64,000 nt of DNA from Megalobrama amblycephala (GCF_018812025.1 NC_063049.1:9305537-9369536); one strand, 5' to 3'; positions 1-12,699 are shown, numbered from the stretch's first letter. Translations and numbers: made by a program. Notes: generated by a model from the letters alone, not told the origin.

Positions 1-190
1 GCTACATATTTTTGGTTAATTTTAAGCAAGAAATACAGTAATTTTTAAACAATAGTTGAGTTAAGTAAAATACCCAGCAGGTTGAGTTAAACATTTATCC
101 CAAACGCTGGGTTAAAACAACCCAATTGCGGGGTTTGTCCATTTTCAACCCAACTTGGGTTGTTTTTAACCAAGCATTTCTTAGAGTGTA
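1..190 (+). repeat. Right half of a GGGTT-rich foldback element
   Basis: The segment ends in ACTCT-type terminal sequence (TTAGAGTGTA) and contains GTTGAGTTAAGTAAAA and alternating GGGTT/AACCC words. It matches the right arm of the complete copy at 34191-34678 and the sequence just left of the 58-kb array. Bases 107-128 match one monomer of that array exactly. The left half of the element is missing or lies outside the window. It sits in intron 9 of dip2a. Confidence 0.75.
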
Positions 191-968
191 TTATAATATT
201 TATTACAAATTAGCTTTTATTTTTACATTTTCAGTTTAATGTTTTTTTGTAATTTTATTGTGTGCTTTTGTCATTTATTGATATTATTATTATTATTTAA
301 TATTTCTATTTAATTTATTTTTTATTTCAGTTTTAGTTAGTTTAGTTACAGTAGTTGCAAATCAACATTTCTTGTTTAACTTTTCATCAAGTTTTTTGCA
401 AATCTAATATTAATATTTTATTTTATTTCAAAATAAATTTTGAATAGTTTTAGTGAACAATAACACTGCATGTTGATAAAGCTCAAACCGTTGGTTCACT
501 GCTGCTCCAAAATGTGCTGACTGAGATCAGAATTATTTAGTCTCAGACATGAAAATGTTTCATTTAAATTACATATTATGTATTATTAAAACTAAAAGTG
601 GTAAAACTAAATATATCTAGCTAGCAAGCTAATGTCTACTAGCTTACCTAAGTAGTTAGAAAACGTTTGTTTGATTAGCTTGAACATGATATCTTGGTAA
701 CATGCTATGTTTTTGAGAGAGGGAATGGGAATGAAATCATGCTTCACAGTACAACCATTTAAAAACCTTGTTCTGCTGCACTGACTGTGTGTTGGGTGAG
801 TAGACAGTCCTCAAAGCCAAAGGAAACGGAAGAGAATTTCAAAATAAAAGACAACAATAGCAGAATCTAACCGTTACACAACACTGTCCGCTTGTAACTG
901 GTTAAACCAAGATAGAAAGTTAATGTGAGGTGTAAAGGAGGGTGATCATGCGTGATAAGCACACTCAC
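191..968. other. dip2a intron 9, 3' of exon 9 in gene sense (no gene)
   Basis: AT-rich, with long T-runs and ATT words. No conserved exon is visible on either strand. Confidence 0.7.
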
Positions 969-1060
969 TCGGTCTCCAGGCCGCAGCAGTGGTTCATTCC
1001 TGGTGCTCAGTTTGTTCAGCAGCGTATATGCAAGTTTCTGACTCCGCGTCCACAACTTCC
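969..1060 (-). CDS. dip2a: dip2a exon 9 (AMP-binding domain, continues)
   Basis: This 92-bp exon starts in phase 1 (after TTTTCATAG) and ends in phase 0 at CGA before gtgagtg. It encodes (G)KLWTRSQKLAYTLL, NKLSTRNEPLLRPGDR. The next family residues (V-A-L-V) are not found in the first 968 bp, so the following exon lies left of the window. RPGDRV is the conserved early motif of AMP-binding domains. This is the first visible boundary that breaks the run of phase 1-1 exons. Confidence 0.96.
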
Positions 1061-1142
1061 CTATGAAAACAGAATTACACGCACAAACATTCAAACCTGC
1101 ACTGTCTGTTCACTTAGCAATAAGAGTTCATTCATCATTACC

Positions 1143-1841
1143 ACACTGTAAAACCCAATAAGTTCAGAATACTCAAAACATTTGAGGAAACTAACTCATT
1201 TTTTTAAAGTTGGTAGAACTTAAAATTTTTGTGACAAGTGGGGTGGGGCCGAGAGCCATGGAAGCGGATCAAGGCCAGTGTGGTGCACAGGTGTCTCTCA
1301 CTAACAATCCCGTCACCAGCATCCCTTTCCCAACTCATCATAATGTTAATTACATACAGTTAATTTACATAAACATCACATTCAGATCTTGGTTAAATGT
1401 TACATAGCAAATAACACATGCTATTATAACTATCAGAGAGACTGTCATTACATACTTGCATATATGTAATCAAACAGCATATGTGGTCTTAAATGTTTTG
1501 CAGCTCATCCTCAACCTAACCACAGGCTCTACTCTACAAAACTAACATAACAGAACCCCCCTGAATCCCAACATAACACAACATTAAACATTAACTTTTA
1601 ATCTTGTGGAAAAACACACAAAATAACACTTAATTTCAACAGTTATTTATATGGTCTGACGCAAAGCATGCTGGGAATTAGAAATCTGCTGCAGCTCAAC
1701 TCAATCATATTAAGTTCAGCTTACTACAATGAAATTTTGAGTTCATGCAACTTTTTCTATTAAGTACAATGAACTTTCATTATTATTTGAGTGAAACAAA
1801 CTCATTTAATTTAATTATTTCACTGTTCGGTTTTACAGTGC
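1143..1841. repeat. Inverted-repeat (MITE-like) element, CACTGTAAAAC termini
   Basis: It begins CACTGTAAAACC and ends GGTTTTACAGTG, a 12-bp perfect terminal inversion. The interior is AT-rich and non-coding, with repeated AAACTCATTT/AATGAGTTT words. It lies in intron 8, starting about 80 bp upstream of the exon 9 acceptor. The transposon superfamily is not assigned. Confidence 0.65.
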
Positions 1842-1881
1842 AGTACAAACAAGCCAAATATACAAATATATATATATATTA

Positions 1882-2588
1882 CCCTTGTGAAACAGAAGTA
1901 CACTTTAGCCTACTTTTGAAACTCAGAATGGAAATAATTAATATACTTAAGAGGGATCTGAATGCAATATTTTCAAACACTTAATTGCGTTAAAATTAAA
2001 TGTTTTGTAGTTTAAACTTATATTAAATGCATTCAGCTGAACTCTAGCGTGTTTTTTGACCCTCTTAAGTAAGACTTAAGTATATCTTTAAATGTAATTT
2101 CGTAATTACTTGTATTTAAATATGGTTAAAATTACTGCTGAATGAACTGACAAACATTTATGGTAAACTAAAATATATTTTAATGTCATTTCTACTGAAA
2201 CTTGTATTGAATATATTAGTGATTACACATTTGTAATGATGTAGTTGCAATTTACTTTTAAAATAAGTTAACTTTACATGTAATATTAAATAACACACTA
2301 CAGTTAAAAGTACTTTACATGTGCTTCAGTATGTTAATCAACACATCAAAATAAGTGTACTTCTTTAAATCATGATAAAAGATTATTAAAGCGTAATAAT
2401 TTACAATGTACTTTAAAATAAAACTTTTAATTTGACATTAGAAAAGTGCACTTTTTAAAAGTGTACTTAAGTGTGTTTAGAAAGTGCACTTAAGTGGCCT
2501 TTTATTTCATTATCTGCAAGTACAATTGCAAGTGAAAAAATATACATTTAAGATCTGAAGTATTGAGCGCACTTCATTTTCACAAGGG
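1882..2588. mobile_element. CCCTTGTG-family MITE, copy a (intact, no guest)
   Basis: The left end is CCCTTGTGAAACAGAAGT; the right end is the inverse, CACTTCATTTTCACAAGGG. The body has blocks shared by all copies, such as TTTGACCCTCTTAAGTAAG and AAGTGTACTT. TATATTA flanks both sides, a possible 7-bp target duplication, though the sequence there is a simple TA run. About 707 bp with no coding capacity. This is the cleanest reference copy, as no other element interrupts it. Confidence 0.8.
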
Positions 2589-2739
2589 TATATTAGCTAG
2601 ATTTTGAATATAAACTAAAAAATGCATTACAAATGAGTCTAGTTCAAGAAAGACGAGCCAAATCTTGTGTAAACTGTTTGTGAAACCACTCTTAAGTAAA
2701 TCGTTGCATTCAGTTCACTGGGAAGTTCCACATCTGTAC

Positions 2740-2937
2740 CGTATGTCAGTGTGTAGACGGGTTTGCCAGCGTTGTCCAGTGCTGTGAGGCAGGGGCTCTT
2801 GGGATGTGTGGTCCCCCAGCGCTGTAAAGAGGCCAGTAATGACGGAGGCCAGTTAGTGACCACACCTAGCGGCTCCCCGTTCAGGGCTCTCATCTCACCC
2901 CCCTCAGGCTTGGGCTGGTTCGGGTCTGGATGCTGGA
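2740..2937 (-). CDS. dip2a: dip2a exon 8 (start of first AMP-binding domain)
   Basis: This 198-bp exon, phase 1-1, encodes (V)QHPDPNQPKPEGGEMRALNG, then EPLGVVTNWPPSLLASLQRW, then GTTHPKSPCLTALDNAGKPV and YTLTY. The acceptor is CCCTACAG before TCCAGCA; the donor is ATACG before gtacag. PDPNQPKPEG is a DIP2 landmark. PPSLLASLQRWG...PCLTALD opens the first adenylate-forming domain, the part that in acyl-CoA synthetase relatives starts the N-terminal subdomain. SLLA-LQRWGTT-PKSPCLTALD resembles DIP2A most closely. Confidence 0.98.
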
Positions 2938-4599
2938 CTGTAGGGGACAAATACGACATAGTGACTAATGTAAAGCTAATACCTCACCCTATCTGGTTTG
3001 CTTTGTGCAAATAATCAAATTATTCATTTATTTAGATACCGTGCTCTTTTCCATGTTCATCTTTCTTTTGTGTGGAATGCTGCTGTTTGAGCACGAAAAA
3101 GATAGTCTTGAGTCCGGGAACGAACATGTCTCAATATTCCTCATTTAAATAATTCATATGCAGAATAAAGGGGCGTGGCCTGGTTGAGTTAGTTAGTAGT
3201 GTGTTGAAACTGGTGGTTATGGTAAGGGGCGGGACATTTTCCCAACACATTCAATTCCCAGCACATTAAGCTTGGCCAGAATGAGCTGCAATGTGGATCA
3301 GACTTGTCACTAGTCAAAAGCCTGGCTATATGAGGCTATATGTATCCCAAGAGGGGAGGGAGAGAAATAGGATGAGGATGGAGGTAGAGAGGTAGAGATG
3401 CACTGCAACATGCTCAGTGAAAAATAAATACAAGATGGTGAACAAAGCCAGTTATAAATAAATGCATACTAATCAACACTTAGAAGTTCAGTCAGTATAA
3501 ATAAAAATCACTCATTTTCTCCTATATGTATTTTATTATTGTATTGTATACTTATTAGAGCAACACACTGATGTCAAAATCTATTGAAATCACAAACATG
3601 TTGAGTTTCTGTCTAAACAGAGAGTTGAGAATCAGTCTTTCATAAGGTTTCATGATGGATTCTGCCTTACACTGTATGTCGCTCGCTAACAGAGTTTATG
3701 TGTGAGAGTGATTTTAAATGTCACTAAACACTGATCCGTCTCAGGGTGACTTATGTGTCCTGAAGATGAGACGTGACACGGCTTTAAATAGATTTGATTG
3801 ATTTTGTGTGTCTGGAACAGAAAAAGAAAGAAAAACAGACAGACAGAAAGAAAGAGAGAGAGAATATAAAGCAAAGATGCTGCTTCTAGAGAATATGAAA
3901 GAGTATTTCTCAGTATTTGTAAGAAAGGGCTGAACAAGTGAACAAAGGGGGAGGTGAGATTGATGCATTCTCAAACATTTTAAACAACTTTAATAACCCT
4001 CAAATAGTTTGCAGACCACTGTACTAGTGGCTGAATAAACTGAGTACTACATACTGCACACTACAATCTGGTCATCTTGATGGCAGAGGCTACTAAGACA
4101 CTAAATCCGCTCACTACTGTCTGACTGAGCCAGACAAAAGAAATCCCACTGGAAATGAGAGTAGTGGCGTGGAGAGTAAGGTGGGTGTAGCGTATACACA
4201 ACCTACCTGAGTTTGAATCTGCCTTTTTCTGAACTCATTCTTCTCCCTTTTCCCACCGTATATAACCTCTCTCAGAGAGGCGTTTATTGTAAATAAAAAT
4301 TAAGAAAGCGTTTGAAAAGTGGATATAAAGTGCCTATATACAGTATGTATTTAATAGTGGGAATATAGTGTTTATTGGGTAGGGTGAGGGGTTGGTGGCT
4401 TTAGGGACAGGGACAAGTAATGTCCCGTAAGGCAGCATCAATTTGTGATTTTAAAAAATATAATCATAGACACTGAATATACTGTTATTATTGTTAACTA
4501 TTTTATATAATGTACAACAATACACTGAGGTGCAAATAGTATCTGCTACTATTTGAACTAAGTATAAATAGCATCTATCTCTATCTCTCTACCTTTAAA

Positions 4600-5002
4600 A
4601 TAGCTGTTTTCTATGTGAATATACATTAAAATATAATTTATTCCTGTGATCAAAGCTGAATTTTCAGCATCATTACTCCAGTCTTCAGTGTCACATGATC
4701 CTTCAGAAATCATTCTGATATGATGATTTGATGATCAAGAAACATTTCTGATTATTATCAATGTTGAACACAGTTGTGCTGCTTCATATTTTTGAGGAAA
4801 CTGTGATACATTTTATTTTTTAGGATTCTTTGATGAACAGAGAGTTCAAAAGAACAGCATTTATTTTAAACAATTTTTTTGTAACAATGTAAATTGTCAA
4901 TTATTGTCAATTTTTGATACATTTTAATGCCTCCTTGTTGAATAAAAGTTTTAATTTCTTAAAAAAAAATCTTACTGACCCCAGTTTTTGAACTGTAGTG
5001 TA
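4600..5002 (-). repeat. Interspersed repeat, GACCCC-A-TTTTTGAAC terminus
   Basis: The right end reads CTTACTGACCCCAGTTTTTG then AACTGTAGTG, the degraded form of the terminus whose other copies read CACTACCGTTCAAAAGTTTG (22117). The interior GATCAAAGCTGAATTTTCAG and GTCACATGATCCTTCAGAAA are typical of an abundant cyprinid repeat. Terminal pieces of the same family appear at 17687-17830, 22111-22285 and 57041-57115. Confidence 0.6.
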
Positions 5003-5704
5003 TATGTGAATGTTTTGTAATAAACTTATATTCTACTCTATGATGCTCCATAGGACAGAACCACAGATAAACACTGATTTACAGTATGTGCATCAAGGAA
5101 ATGTGACTGAACCTGTCTGATAATAAAACAGATGCTGTTGGTGCTAAACAAGCTTTTCCAGATGAATGCATCCCCTCACAGTGACACACACATCAGACAT
5201 AACCTTTACCCTTAACATGGTTGCCTTATTCAGATGTATTGTTTGTGTTATTTTCCTGTCTCCTGGATCAGTAGCTTCTTTTTAAAAGCATTTTTTGGGG
5301 GGCTAAATCAAAAAAGGTTATGAGCAAGTATTTCAGAGACACCTATTCAATCTAAGTGTAAACGGCAATTCACAAGTTCATATTTTCATATAATCCATGT
5401 GTGAGATGAAAGTAAATATAATTGGCCTGCGTTCTGCGATAGAGGGCTTGAGCACGAGACGTGGCTCGAGTTATAAAGGCTCCCCAGAATACTAAAAAAA
5501 GATTTTTACGTTCTCTGAAGAACATGTAAGTTTTGGTGACTGGTCATGTAAACCCCGGTATCACAATGCTAGGTCAGTTAAAAGGGTTTTCGAAGCGTTT
5601 GTCATTGTAGCCAATCACAGACATTTCTGTTGAGTGCGTGAACACAATGGCCAATCAGAGGTGTTTAAGCACTCAAAATGCTAGGGGAAATGTTGGTATC
5701 ATCA

Positions 5705-5988
5705 CATTTTTAAAACTTCAGCTCCTGCTGCATAAATAGACACACATAAATCCCGTAGCAGATTTAGGCAGGTGGAGCTGGGGAGGTGGAGGGGTTCAGA
5801 GGAACTATGATAGCGCTGCAGGACCAGCTTACAGCGAACACTGAACCAGACTGTTTGAATGTTGAGCAAGCAATCTCATTGGCTGCAGAGGCCAGTCAGC
5901 TTGTGCCATGTGGTAATGATGTGATTGTTAGCAGATTGCATGTAAAGGATCTATAAGTCTGCGCCATCTAGAGTTTCATGACTGAATT
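5705..5988 (-). repeat. Interspersed repeat, inverted relative to the 36-kb copy
   Basis: The reverse complement runs from TTCAGTCATGAAACTCTAGA through CTGCAGCGCTATCA and CCACCTCCCCAGCTCCACCT to GGATTTATGTGTGTCTATTT, matching 36019-36230 nearly base for base. This copy carries about 60 bp more in the middle. It ends roughly 30 bp from the exon 7 splice donor. Confidence 0.75.
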
Positions 5989-6015
5989 AGATATTTCTAA
6001 ATGTTATGAACCTAC

Positions 6016-6135
6016 CGTCCAAAAGTTCCTCGAAATCATCAACAAAGAACTCTCGTAAAGGGGGTCTCTTTGGTCTTTTCAGAGTGTTTAGGAGCTGCTG
6101 AATCTTGGAGGACACTCGACTGTTGACTGGAACGC
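6016..6135 (-). CDS. dip2a: dip2a exon 7 (KIQQLLNTLKRPKRPP motif)
   Basis: This 120-bp exon, phase 1-1, encodes (G)VPVNSRVSSKIQQLLNTL, KRPKRPPLREFFVDD and FEELLD. The acceptor is CTAAAG before GCGTTCC and the donor is GACG before gtaggt. The stretch KIQQL-NTLKRPKRPPL-EFFVDDFEELLE is among the most invariant in DIP2 proteins and precedes the first AMP-binding domain. Compared with the common family ending ELLE-V, this protein has ELLD-V. An interspersed repeat ends about 30 bp downstream of the donor (see 5705-5988). Confidence 0.98.
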
Positions 6136-6729
6136 CTTTAGACAGAGATAGTGTCAGGAGAAGACGGGACAAAGAGAAAGAGATGGAGAAGATGAGATAA
6201 AAAAGCAGGGAAAGGTCACTGTGAAAGGAAGCTGAGGACAGTTTCACACAACAGCCTGTCAGTCAGAGTAAGGCTGTATGCCCATGGGGTTGGTTGAGAT
6301 GGTACTGAGCGCGCTCAGTCGAGACACCTGACCCAGCGCATCAGAGACTGCTCGACTCTGATTGAGGCAGCTGGACTCGCACTGCCTAGCAACAAGCCGC
6401 TGCCCGGCTACCCATCTCATGAGCCATTCATGAGCTTTCTGCTCAAAGAGTCCGTCTGAGCTTTCGATATGTGCTTCACGCGGGGCTTTAGGATTATTAC
6501 AGTTTACATAGATTAAAGTCCATTCACATGAAACACAGGGACAAAAGACGCAATGAATAAGTTAATACATGTTAAACAATATCACGAGCACCAGGGTGAT
6601 TCTAGTAAGTGTTGCAAACCGTGTCTGAGCAATTTCCCAATGAAATAAAAAAAAAAATGTGGGAAACTGTAAATAAATAAATAAAGTCCTTTAGAAGAAA
6701 CTGTCTTTTTTTCAGTGATGTCTCAGTGT

Positions 6730-7251
6730 TACTGTCTTTAAAGTAATACGCTCTATTTTCTCAATAAAATTGTAGCAACAGATTACAAGCAATATTATTA
6801 ATTAAATTCAGCATATAAGAATTAAGTTAGAATTAATCAAATAAATTTCCTTAAAAGTCAACCATTTAAAATGTGTAAATTAGCAAACACAAACTGCCCA
6901 ACTAAATGACACACTGATCACCATAATGGTGACCAAACATTTTCAATACAATCTAAATCAACATCTAAACCTCTGTTAATTCTTGTGTTTCTCTTTCCTT
7001 CAGTGATTCTGCTCGTTATCATCAGGTGTCTTCAATGTTGGCAATAATTCATCTTTGACATCTGTCTGTTATTTGGATATTTTTGTTTAAATTTTACTTA
7101 ATTTTTACTCATTTTAAATGGTTGACATTTAAGGAATTAATTTGATTAATTCTAACTCAATTCTATTTGTTGAATTTAGTTAATAATATTGCTTGTAATC
7201 TGTTGCCAAAATTTTATTGAGTAGATATAGAGCATTACTTTTTACAGTGTG
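6730..7251. repeat. Foldback element with inverted arms of about 130 bp
   Basis: The left arm, with AACAGATTACAAGCAATATT and TTAGAATTAATCAAAT, reappears inverted at the right end (AATATTGCTTGTAATCTGTT). The arms run to about 6873 and from about 7118, with AACCATTTAAAATG at their inner ends. The central loop, about 240 bp, has no coding potential. The right end TTTACAGTG resembles other CACTGTAAA-type fish MITEs. Confidence 0.7.
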
Positions 7252-8620
7252 TAAAATGAATGTATTGTTCATTACAGAATTGATTTAATAGTTTATATAA
7301 TGGTGATTGTTGATTGGATGATTGTTTTCAGCAATATTCCAGTGCAGTGTAATTATGCAGTGTAACATAATTATGAATCAGTCCAAAATAATCAAATTTC
7401 AAATTTCATATTACTTAGTAAAGAAATGTAAATGAAACTGAATCATTTTCCGGGCAAATATTTACAGCCCTAGTCACCACATGTCACAGAAACGCCACAA
7501 CAACAAGCTCTGAACTTTACGGTGGAATACATTTTGTTAAATTGAAGATAAATCTCAAAGGTTTGAGAAACTTCTCAGCTGATTTATAACATTTAGAATA
7601 GAATCACCCATCAAATGTCTCTATCCAGGAAAAACACAGGCTGTCACACAACTGAGAGAAGAGAACAGAACCATACACGAAGACAAACATCATCTTCACA
7701 TGATGAATCCACCCTTTCATTTCTCTGTTAAACGTCTGGCTCTGAATCCACAGAGAGATGGATGTGTCATGTATATATGTATGACTGAGACGCTCTCTGA
7801 CGTTTCATTGTCATGAGACACCTGAGCCTCAGCCGCTGTCTGTCTGTGTCTCACTCACTCACTCTTGCACTCTGAGACTGTGCTCGAGTACCCACAATTC
7901 ACTGCAGGACCCGCTGAGGCCAATTACTGTAACACCTCCCCAAACACACAACCTTCCTGAATAATTCCTCTCAAGCGAGCATAATCTCTACATGACTACT
8001 GTTATTGTGCCTCATAAATGTCCTTAAGCCATATTAACCTATTAATAAACACAATAATCACACACTACCATGATACTGTGACTAATCTGCAATTTGCATG
8101 CTTGTATTCACCATCGAAAAAATATCAAAATATACTACTTTTGGACATGATGCGATGATAATACCATGTTTTAACATACATTATACCATGGTAACACTGT
8201 GGTATTCTTTGAAGCACCATGTAAGTACCAAAGTACTGAAGGTATTGGCCTGCGATGATAAATATATCACGGTTTAAGTGCCATTACCATTTTATGGCCA
8301 CAATCATTTAAAGAGTACTAAAAGGTTATTAATGTAGAGTTATTTTATATAAAGAAAAAAGATAAAATGTGGTCCAAAACACTGTCAAAATGCACAGAGC
8401 ATAACATAACCTAGATGCCAAATGACAGAACCATTTGACAAACAATCAAATGATCTAATCATTTACTTAAACAAGAGCTTTCCCTTGTGAAAAAGAATTG
8501 AATTGTACTGAATATGCATTTGTAGTGTCATTTTAAAAGTATATTTAAAAAAAAAAGCTGTTCTTGCAGATAACATAATATTAATGAAATTGTGCACTTT
8601 GTAAATTAAAAGTTTCTTTT

Positions 8621-9060
8621 GAAGGCACAATATGTAAGTTTGGCCACTAGAGGTCGCTCGTTCAAAACAATAACAAAGGCGTAGCTTGATGATGCCGTGA
8701 ATGTGATGGGAGTTGTCGTCTTCATCTCCAGAGCCGATGGGAAACATGTTTATGTATTGAGTTATGATGAGTTAATGTATTAAAGTTTTATTAATGTTAC
8801 TGCGGTATGAAGCAGGACGGGTCGAGCGCCGTGGGACATTTTACACTGCTGTTTTTATTATGCTTATATGATGCAGTCGGCTGCTCCTTTCAGTAGTTGT
8901 TTATTGTATGATTAAAGATATGTTTAATGTCTGCTCCTTCTTCCCTGAACTTGTCTGATATTTTAAATCAACATTATTTTATTTACTTCCAATGAAACAG
9001 CCATGAGTGCTGGATTACTACTTCTACAGGTCACTTTATTTGACTAAAAAAAAGTGTGAG
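8621..9060. repeat. Interspersed repeat (CACTAGAGGTCGCTCGTTC)
   Basis: This begins GGCACAATATGTAAGTTTGG and CCACTAGAGGTCGCTC, a signature of a common teleost repeat, and interrupts MITE copy b. The right boundary is uncertain. No coding capacity is visible. Confidence 0.5.
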
Positions 9061-9423
9061 GTAACGCAATGCTGTTTTACTTGGTCAAAACAGTCACACT
9101 AAAAATACATTGATTTGAGTGTGTTGAAAGTTATGTTAACGTTACTCTGAATTCATGCAGTTAATTTTAAAATGTATTGTATGCTGGAGAAAATCCTGTA
9201 TTACTTTTTTTGATATTACATTTATAGTTAATATATTTTAAATGTACTAAATTGCAACTTCATCATTACAAATGTGTAATTACAAACATATTTAAATACA
9301 TGATATGCAAGTTCATGACATTAAAATATATTTTAGTTTAAAAATAAATGCTTGCCAGATGTACGTAAGTACATCTTAAATAAGCGCTTAAATAAGCACT
9401 TTAAAGTTCAGCTATACTACTAT

Positions 9424-10388
9424 AAAGGTGCCATCAAACGTTTTTTTACAAGATGTAATATAAGTCTAAGGTGTCCCCTGAATGTGTCTGTGAAGTTTCA
9501 GCTCAAAATACCCCATAGATTTTTTTTTATTAATTTTTTTAACTGCCTATTTTGAGGCATAATTAGAAATGCGCCGATTCAGCGTGCTTCCCCTTTAAAT
9601 CGCGCGCTCTCCGCCCCCTCCCGAGCTCTTGACTCTATCATTGCATAAACAAAGTTCAAACAGCTAATATAACCCTCAAAATGGATCTTTACAAAGTGTT
9701 CGTCATGCAGCATGTCTAATCGCGTAAGTATGGTATTTATTTGGATGTTTACATTTGATTCTGAATGAGTTTGATTGTGCTCCGTGGCTAAAGCTAACAT
9801 TACACACTGTTGGAGAGATTTAGAAAGAATAAAGTTGTGTTTATGAATTACACAGACTACAAGTGTTTAATAATGAAAATAGCGACGGCTCTTGTCTCCG
9901 TGAATACAGTAAGAAACGATGGTAACTTTAACCACATTTAACAGTACATTAGCAACATGCTAACGAAACATTTAGAAAGACAATTTACAAATATCACTAA
10001 AAATATCATGTTATCATGGATCATGTCAGTTATTATCGCTCCATCTGCCATTTTTCGCTATTGTCTTTGCTTGTTTACCTAGTCTGATGATTCAGCTGTG
10101 CACAGATCCAGACGTTAATACTGGCTGCCCTTGTCTAATGCCTTGAACATGAGCTGGCATATGCAAATATTGGGGGCGTACATATTAATGATCCCGACTG
10201 TTACGTAACAGTCGGTGTTATGTTGAGATTCGCCTGTTCTTCAGAGGTCTTTTAAACAAATGAGATTTACATAAGAAGGAGGAAACAATGGAGTTTGAGA
10301 CTCACTGTATGTCATTTCCATGTACTGAACTCTTGTTATTCAACTATGCCAAAGTAAATTCAATTTTTGATTCTAGGGCACCTTTAAT
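9424..10388. repeat. Non-autonomous DNA element with AAAGG-GCC termini
   Basis: The ends are TAAAGGTGCC and GGGCACCTTTA, an inverted pair. The interior includes TTTTTACAAGATGTAATATA, GTGTCCCCTGAATGTGTCTG and AAGTTTCAGCTCAAAAT, shared with the copy at 45888-46584. The palindrome GACTGTTACGTAACAGTC lies near 10196. It is inserted in MITE copy b. Confidence 0.65.
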
Positions 10389-11499
10389 ATACATTTAAAC
10401 TTACTCTTAATCACAGCTAACATGCAAGAGTTCACACTTAAGTATATTCTTTTTTAGTATATTATTTCCATAATAAATACTAAAAAAAAGTATAAAAGTA
10501 TACTTCTTTTTCACAAGAGTGTTTTATTTGAGAAATTTCAATAACTTCCCGTGTAAAGCTTTGTTTATAACAGTATTCAAGTCATACTGCAAAACCTATT
10601 ATTGAAAGAATAAACAACATTAAAAAGACAAAAAGAGACACATTAGGAGGAAATATTTTTCTTGTGATCATAATTAGGCAGACGGTGTTCGACACAGGTG
10701 ACAGCTGAGACACAGATGCACAGAGACACCAGGAGGAGGGGCAGAGTGAAAGAAAACTTGTATAAATACCATCCGTGGCCTCCTCATCTCCCCTGTCAGT
10801 GCCTGAAGAAGAGAAAACCCGAATAAACACGCATGTTCATCACAGCACTGCTTCTACAGAGCCGAGGCCACTCAAACTGAGCATGACAGACATAAAAAAA
10901 ATCAATTAACTGTTTTTTTTTTTTTTTTTTTTTTTAACCATCACTAAATAGTCATCCTTCCCAGAACTAACACACCACAGCAATTGGTACAAGTGAGGAC
11001 AAGAAAGCAGGTTAATCATGATCCTGAAGTGACGTTCAGCTCTTAAAGAGACTGCACACCTAAAAATGAAAATCAACGAGTCATCATGTACACATGCTAA
11101 TGTCACTCATAAAGCACTATATGATTTTCCTCTCATTCTTTCCAGGGTGTCTTTTGTCCTATAATGAAAGTGGATGGTGACTCGGGTATCAAAATTCATT
11201 GGTTCTCAATGATATTATCAGGTCTGAATGTGAATGAGATTGTATTTTGCACTGGCATGCGAGTGAGCAGATGATGACAGCATTTTCATTTTTAGTGAAC
11301 TATTCCTACAAAAAAGAAAGCATGCTAATGACATCATAATATCTGGAACAGACCAACAGTCAAAAATATGTCACTCTTTTTCTTTCACCCAATAGATATT
11401 AGCTGTAAATGCATCTCTGATACAAAGCCTCCAGCTTTGGAGAGAGAAAAAAAGAAGATACAGAATGTTGAATACATTGAAAGAAATTAGAAATATAGT

Positions 11500-12312
11500 A
11501 TGTTACATATGTTAAGCATACTTTTAAAAAGAGTACTTACTGTGGAAATACTATATTTTATGTATGAATGAATGAGGCATTTATATATTTTAAAGTAATA
11601 TACTTAAGTGTGAACTGAATTTAATGATTTCAGACACTTAACTGCATGATACTGCAATTAAATGAAAATTTATTCTAGATTATATTTATATTAAATGCAA
11701 TCAGCTGGACTTTAGAGTTCAAGTTTTTTGACCCACTTAAGTAGGACTTAAGTACATCTTTATATGTAATTTCATAATTACTTCTATTGTCTTTGAAATA
11801 TGGTTAAAGTTACTGCTGAATGAACTACAAACATTTATGATAAACTAAAATATACTTTAATGTCATTTCTGTTTAAATTTGTTCGTCATGTATTTAAATA
11901 TATTTGTAATTACACATTTATAATGATGAAGTTGCAATTTAGTGCATTTAAAATATATTAACTTTAAATGTAATACTGAATAACTCTGTATAGTTCAAAT
12001 TAAAATCAAGTACGTTACATGTGTCAAAATAAGTGTACTTCTTTAAAACGTTATTAAAATATAATGATTTAAAATATACCTTAAAGTAAAACTTTTAATT
12101 TGACATTATTACAAAGTGTACATTTTAAAAGTGTACTTAAGTGTGTTAAGAAACAATCATGAAAGTGTCTCTCTTTAAGTGCACTTAAGTGGCCTTTTAT
12201 TTCATTAGTATTACATTATCCTTAAGTACAATTTTATAAAAAAGATACTTTTACCATTTGAAGTGTTAAGTGCACATTCAATACATTTAAGCACACTACT
12301 TGACAAGAGACC
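11500..12312. mobile_element. CCCTTGTG-family MITE, copy c (degraded)
   Basis: The body matches other copies (TTTTTTGACCCACTTAAGTA, AAGTGTACTTAAGTGTGTTA) but the left terminus is not recognisable. The right end is worn down to CTACTTGACAAGAG. No guest is obvious. Confidence 0.6.
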
Positions 12313-12567
12313 TTAAATTTATTTGTGCTTTATAAATTATTTTTAGAACATTGTTCTAATATCTTTTTTTTAGCACGCTCCTTTAGGAGGTGCTGCCTAG
12401 TGAGGCAGATTAGAACAGAGCTAAAAACGCTGTGTTAAGTGTGAAAAACATTTCTAAAAACACAAATCAGTCAGTTTGAATGAATAGAGTGAGAGTTGTG
12501 AGGAGAGATGACATGACATTCCCTCTTTCTCACAGGAAAGAGTCGTGTGTGACAGGAGGATGCTCAC

Positions 12568-12699
12568 CGTCGGCGGTCTCCAAGACGCTGGTGTGTGTGT
12601 ATCCGCGTGGAAGCCCTCGCACCGATGCCACCTGTGGACGCTCCGCATGCACCGAGCGCTCCGACAGGCCTGTCACATCCGGCGGCGCGCTGTGGTTGT
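12568..12699 (-). CDS. dip2a: dip2a exon 6 (SAPPDVT linker)
   Basis: This 132-bp exon, phase 1-1, is easily missed because its frame is closed just outside the exon. After CATGACAG it reads (D)NHSAPPDVTGLSERSVHAE, RPQVASVRGLPRGYTHTS and VLETAD, followed by the donor gtgagc after GACG. The pieces HSAPPDVT, ERPQVASVR and LETADG-VPVNSRVSSK (the last across the junction with exon 7) match vertebrate DIP2A in order. DIP2B and DIP2C differ in the middle, so this exon is the best paralogue evidence. The exon is GC-rich compared with the flanking intron. Confidence 0.96.

Larger units (their letters stand above)
2938..6015. other. dip2a intron 7
   Basis: This intron (3078 bp) holds GA-rich tracts near 3350-3400 and 3820-3870, a degraded repeat at 4600-5002 and the repeat at 5705-5988. 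A weak tRNA-like B-box (GAGTTTGAATCTG) near 4192-4215 could be a SINE head, but no A-box or tail could be aligned. No exon is seen. Confidence 0.7.
8482..10519. mobile_element. CCCTTGTG-family MITE, copy b, carrying two guests
   Basis: It starts CCCTTGTGAAAAAGAATTG and ends TACTTCTTTTTCACAAGAG. Family sequence is broken by a repeat at about 8621-9060 and another at 9424-10388. Between them, 9160-9420 is family body (AATGTACTAAATTGCAACTT). One mismatch in the last three bases distinguishes its right terminus from other copies. Confidence 0.7.
6136..12567. other. dip2a intron 6
   Basis: This 6.4-kb intron holds the foldback element at 6730-7251, the composite MITE at 8482-10519, a poly-T of about 23 at 10913-10935 and the degraded MITE at 11500-12312. 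The stretch 7252-8480 is unremarkable AT-rich sequence. No exon is seen. Confidence 0.7.
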